Positions 14,114 through 15,430 of a DNA stretch of 15,430 nt are shown here, one piece after another. Every line of letters starts with the position of its first letter. The first letter of the stretch is position 1. Position numbers and translations under genes: made by a program. The stretch is from Candidatus Methanophagaceae archaeon (lineage in GTDB: Archaea; Halobacteriota; Syntropharchaeia; Alkanophagales; Methanospirareceae), in NCBI GenBank assembly GCA_013374505.1, contig QENJ01000058.1:1-15430 (forward strand), in the 5' to 3' direction. The notes beneath the pieces are model-generated. The model saw only the letters and a program-made list of their open reading frames with translations. It was not told the DNA's origin and searched no databases.

Positions 14114-14744
14114 ATCTTCCTATTAAAGGTACGAAAACAACATCACATTTTTTATTTCTCTCTATCCCGTTCTTTTTCTCCAGCAGGTACAACTTTTGCG
14201 TATATCCTCCAAGGGGTATAACCATTTTCCCACCTGTTTTTAGCTGCTCAATGAGCGGAGGAGGTACATCTGGGGCTGCACAAGTCACACTTATTTTATC
14301 ATACGGTGCATGTTCCGGCAGTCCAAGCGTCCCATCGCCGTGCGTCACCGTCACGTTTTTATAGCCCGCACGCTCCATGTTCTTCATTGAGAATTCAACC
14401 AGCCATGGGATCCTTTCTACGGTATATAGGTGCCCCTCTTCTCCTATTAGCTCTGCAATGACCGCGGCGTGGTATCCGGAACCTGCGCCAACCTCAAGCA
14501 CTTTATCGCCCTTTTTCAAGTCCAGATAATCACACATCATAGCAACCATGTGCGGCGCACTTATCGTCTGACCTTCCCCGATGGGCAGAGGATAATCCCC
14601 ATATGCCTGGTCACTACGTTCGGGCGGTACAAAAAGGTGTCTCTTGACGCGCAGCATTGCTTCTAACACCTCTTCATGGACTCCCTGTTGCCTCAGATAC
14701 TCAACCATTCTCGTCCTCTCTTCCGCCCCTCTCTCTTTGCCCAT
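14091..14744 (-). CDS. pcm: Protein-L-isoaspartate O-methyltransferase
   Basis: Known: SAM-dependent cytosolic enzyme that methylates L-isoaspartyl and D-aspartyl residues so that damaged proteins can be repaired (EC 2.1.1.77). Seen: 217 residues, normal length. The N-terminal helix ends in RHLFVPPE (35-42). YGDYPLPIGEGQTIS (48-62) carries the conserved substrate loop and Ser62. The SAM-binding VLEVGAGSGYHAAV is at 82-95, the acidic end of strand 2 is VER (109-111), GDG is at 136-138, and GGKMVIPLG at 171-179 closes the Rossmann core. A ggtgg Shine-Dalgarno about 8-12 nt before ATG 14744 supports this start. It lies 48 nt after the KH gene, and its 3' end overlaps the decarboxylase start by 8-23 nt. 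Confidence 0.93.
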   Translation of the reverse strand: MGKERGAEERTRMVEYLRQQGVHEEVLEAMLRVKRHLFVPPERSDQAYGDYPLPIGEGQTISAPHMVAMMCDYLDLKKGDKVLEVGAGSGYHAAVIAELIGEEGHLYTVERIPWLVEFSMKNMERAGYKNVTVTHGDGTLGLPEHAPYDKISVTCAAPDVPPPLIEQLKTGGKMVIPLGGYTQKLYLLEKKNGIERNKKCDVVFVPLIGRYGFRDYE

Positions 14745-14792
14745 AATTCAACCACCTAATTGGCCATTCTTAATTAGTAAATCGTAAGTTCT

Positions 14793-15323
14793 TCACCATC
14801 GTTCCACCCTCATACCCCTCTGCCGCTCCAGGAAGCCATATACCGCGCTATGTGGTGCGCCTTTAATCAACATCTCTATTGCATCCCCCGCTGCCCTTAT
14901 CTGGTGCGAAAACCCTATCAAACTTACCGTCTTGCCATATACCGATATTTTTACACCTGTAAGGTTTTCTATCGTCCCTCGCGTTTTGCCCTTTTGCCCT
15001 ATTATACGCCCTTTCACCCGTTTCAGCGTCTTTGGCGTGAGATGGTCGAGGGAAATGACATCGAATATTAGGAGATCGTCATCAATGAGTGCAACAGCTT
15101 TTTCTGGCGAGAAGCCACGACCTATCGCACTTATCACATCAACCGCTCTGAGCGTTTTTATAGGGTCCCTATCTTCTATACCCTCTACGGATACTTCTCC
15201 GTCCTCGCTATTCACAGTTATCCTGCTCGCCGTTCTTCGCTCTATTTCCTCTTTTGCGATCCCATTATGACCGATAAGCGCGCCTATCCTATCCTGAGGG
15301 ATCATTACATATTGTGTTACCAT
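14793..15323 (-). CDS. Dim2/Pno1-like tandem KH-domain RNA-binding protein
   Basis: Known: archaeal KH proteins of this group are counterparts of eukaryotic Dim2/Pno1, which binds the 3' end of small-subunit rRNA during ribosome maturation. Seen: 176 residues from the ATG at 15323. KH1 begins with MIPQDRIGALIGHNG, whose GHNG is the GxxG loop, and ends in a short VSVEG strand. A linker contains AIGRGFSPEKA. KH2 has KGRIIGQKGKTR with its GxxG loop (GQKG), followed by ISVYGKTVSLIG. The C-terminal IKGAPHSAVYGFLE is a family hallmark. A GTG at 15344 would add seven residues, but the ATG lies nine bases after a ggtgg Shine-Dalgarno and directly precedes the conserved core, so it is preferred. First gene of the KH-pcm-decarboxylase operon. 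The more usual neighbours, eIF1A and Rio kinase, are not in the window. Confidence 0.88.
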   Translation of the reverse strand: MVTQYVMIPQDRIGALIGHNGIAKEEIERRTASRITVNSEDGEVSVEGIEDRDPIKTLRAVDVISAIGRGFSPEKAVALIDDDLLIFDVISLDHLTPKTLKRVKGRIIGQKGKTRGTIENLTGVKISVYGKTVSLIGFSHQIRAAGDAIEMLIKGAPHSAVYGFLERQRGMRVERW

Positions 15324-15380
15324 TTTTAAAACCACCGATTGCACTGATTACACTGTTCAATCATTTTACCTGCCTTTTGT

Positions 15381-15390
15381 ATTTTAAACT
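15381..15390 (-). promoter_or_regulatory. Possible TATA box of the KH-pcm-decarboxylase operon
   Basis: On the minus strand agtttaaaat lies about 60 nt before the ATG at 15323, predicting a leader of about 30 nt that would contain the ggtgg Shine-Dalgarno. A near-duplicated gatt[ga]cactg (15336-15354) sits in that leader. Confidence 0.35.
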
Positions 15391-15430
15391 TTTGTCTGTG
15401 AAATGTAATAGCAAGCCGACTTTGCAATTA

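Noticed and set aside
1..15430. CRISPR arrays, transposase genes, phage genes
   Set aside because: No regularly spaced direct repeats, no transposase or integrase frame and no viral structural gene were found. The TPR periodicity is at protein level only.

Overview
The window looks archaeal, from the methanogen or anaerobic-methanotroph side of the Euryarchaeota (Halobacteriota). Evidence: a cysteate synthase (the coenzyme M branch of Methanosarcinales, Methanomicrobiales and relatives), a group II chaperonin, an archaeal-type ProRS preceded by a tRNA-Thr, a CTP-dependent riboflavin kinase fused to an HTH, an archaeal MiaB-like enzyme, a Dim2/Pno1-like KH protein and a short PSD-like decarboxylase. 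Base composition is AT-leaning. Many genes have a TATA-like box 25-35 nt before the start codon, which suggests short-leader or leaderless mRNAs. A relative of ANME-1/Methanophagales would fit, but that lineage call is inference.

Layout. 126-1430 (+): cysteate synthase. 1525-4564 (+): two overlapping genes, a P-loop ATPase and a protein with an N-terminal domain resembling a nucleotide-binding-dead STAND module followed by eight exact 40-residue TPRs. This is the accessory-looking part of the window and the best candidate for an undescribed signalling or conflict module. 4717-6486 (-): a divergent thermosome-like chaperonin whose two catalytic aspartates are replaced. 6579-7808 (+): archaeal tRNA methylthiotransferase. 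7924-8688 (+): AN1 zinc finger fused to a rhomboid protease. 8768-10161 (+): ribK-ribB riboflavin operon with a palindrome over the predicted transcription start, a likely autoregulatory operator. 10162-10690: a GC-rich hairpin-forming repeat-like segment that cuts off the end of a small UPF0058 gene (10319-10546, -). 10691-10762 (+): tRNA-Thr(CGU), followed six bases later by the proS start codon (10769-12253). 12254-12496: poly-T terminators and a run of hairpins. 12497-13627 (+): a double-SIS protein. 13646-15323 (-): an operon of KH RNA-binding protein, protein-L-isoaspartate methyltransferase and a short PSD/archaetidylserine decarboxylase-like protein.

Most genes are housekeeping (cofactors, translation, RNA and protein quality control). 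What stands out is three enzymes that are recognisable family members but lack a catalytic or metal-binding residue (the chaperonin, RibB and the decarboxylase), the ATPase/TPR pair, and the insertion-like structured segment between ribB and the tRNA.
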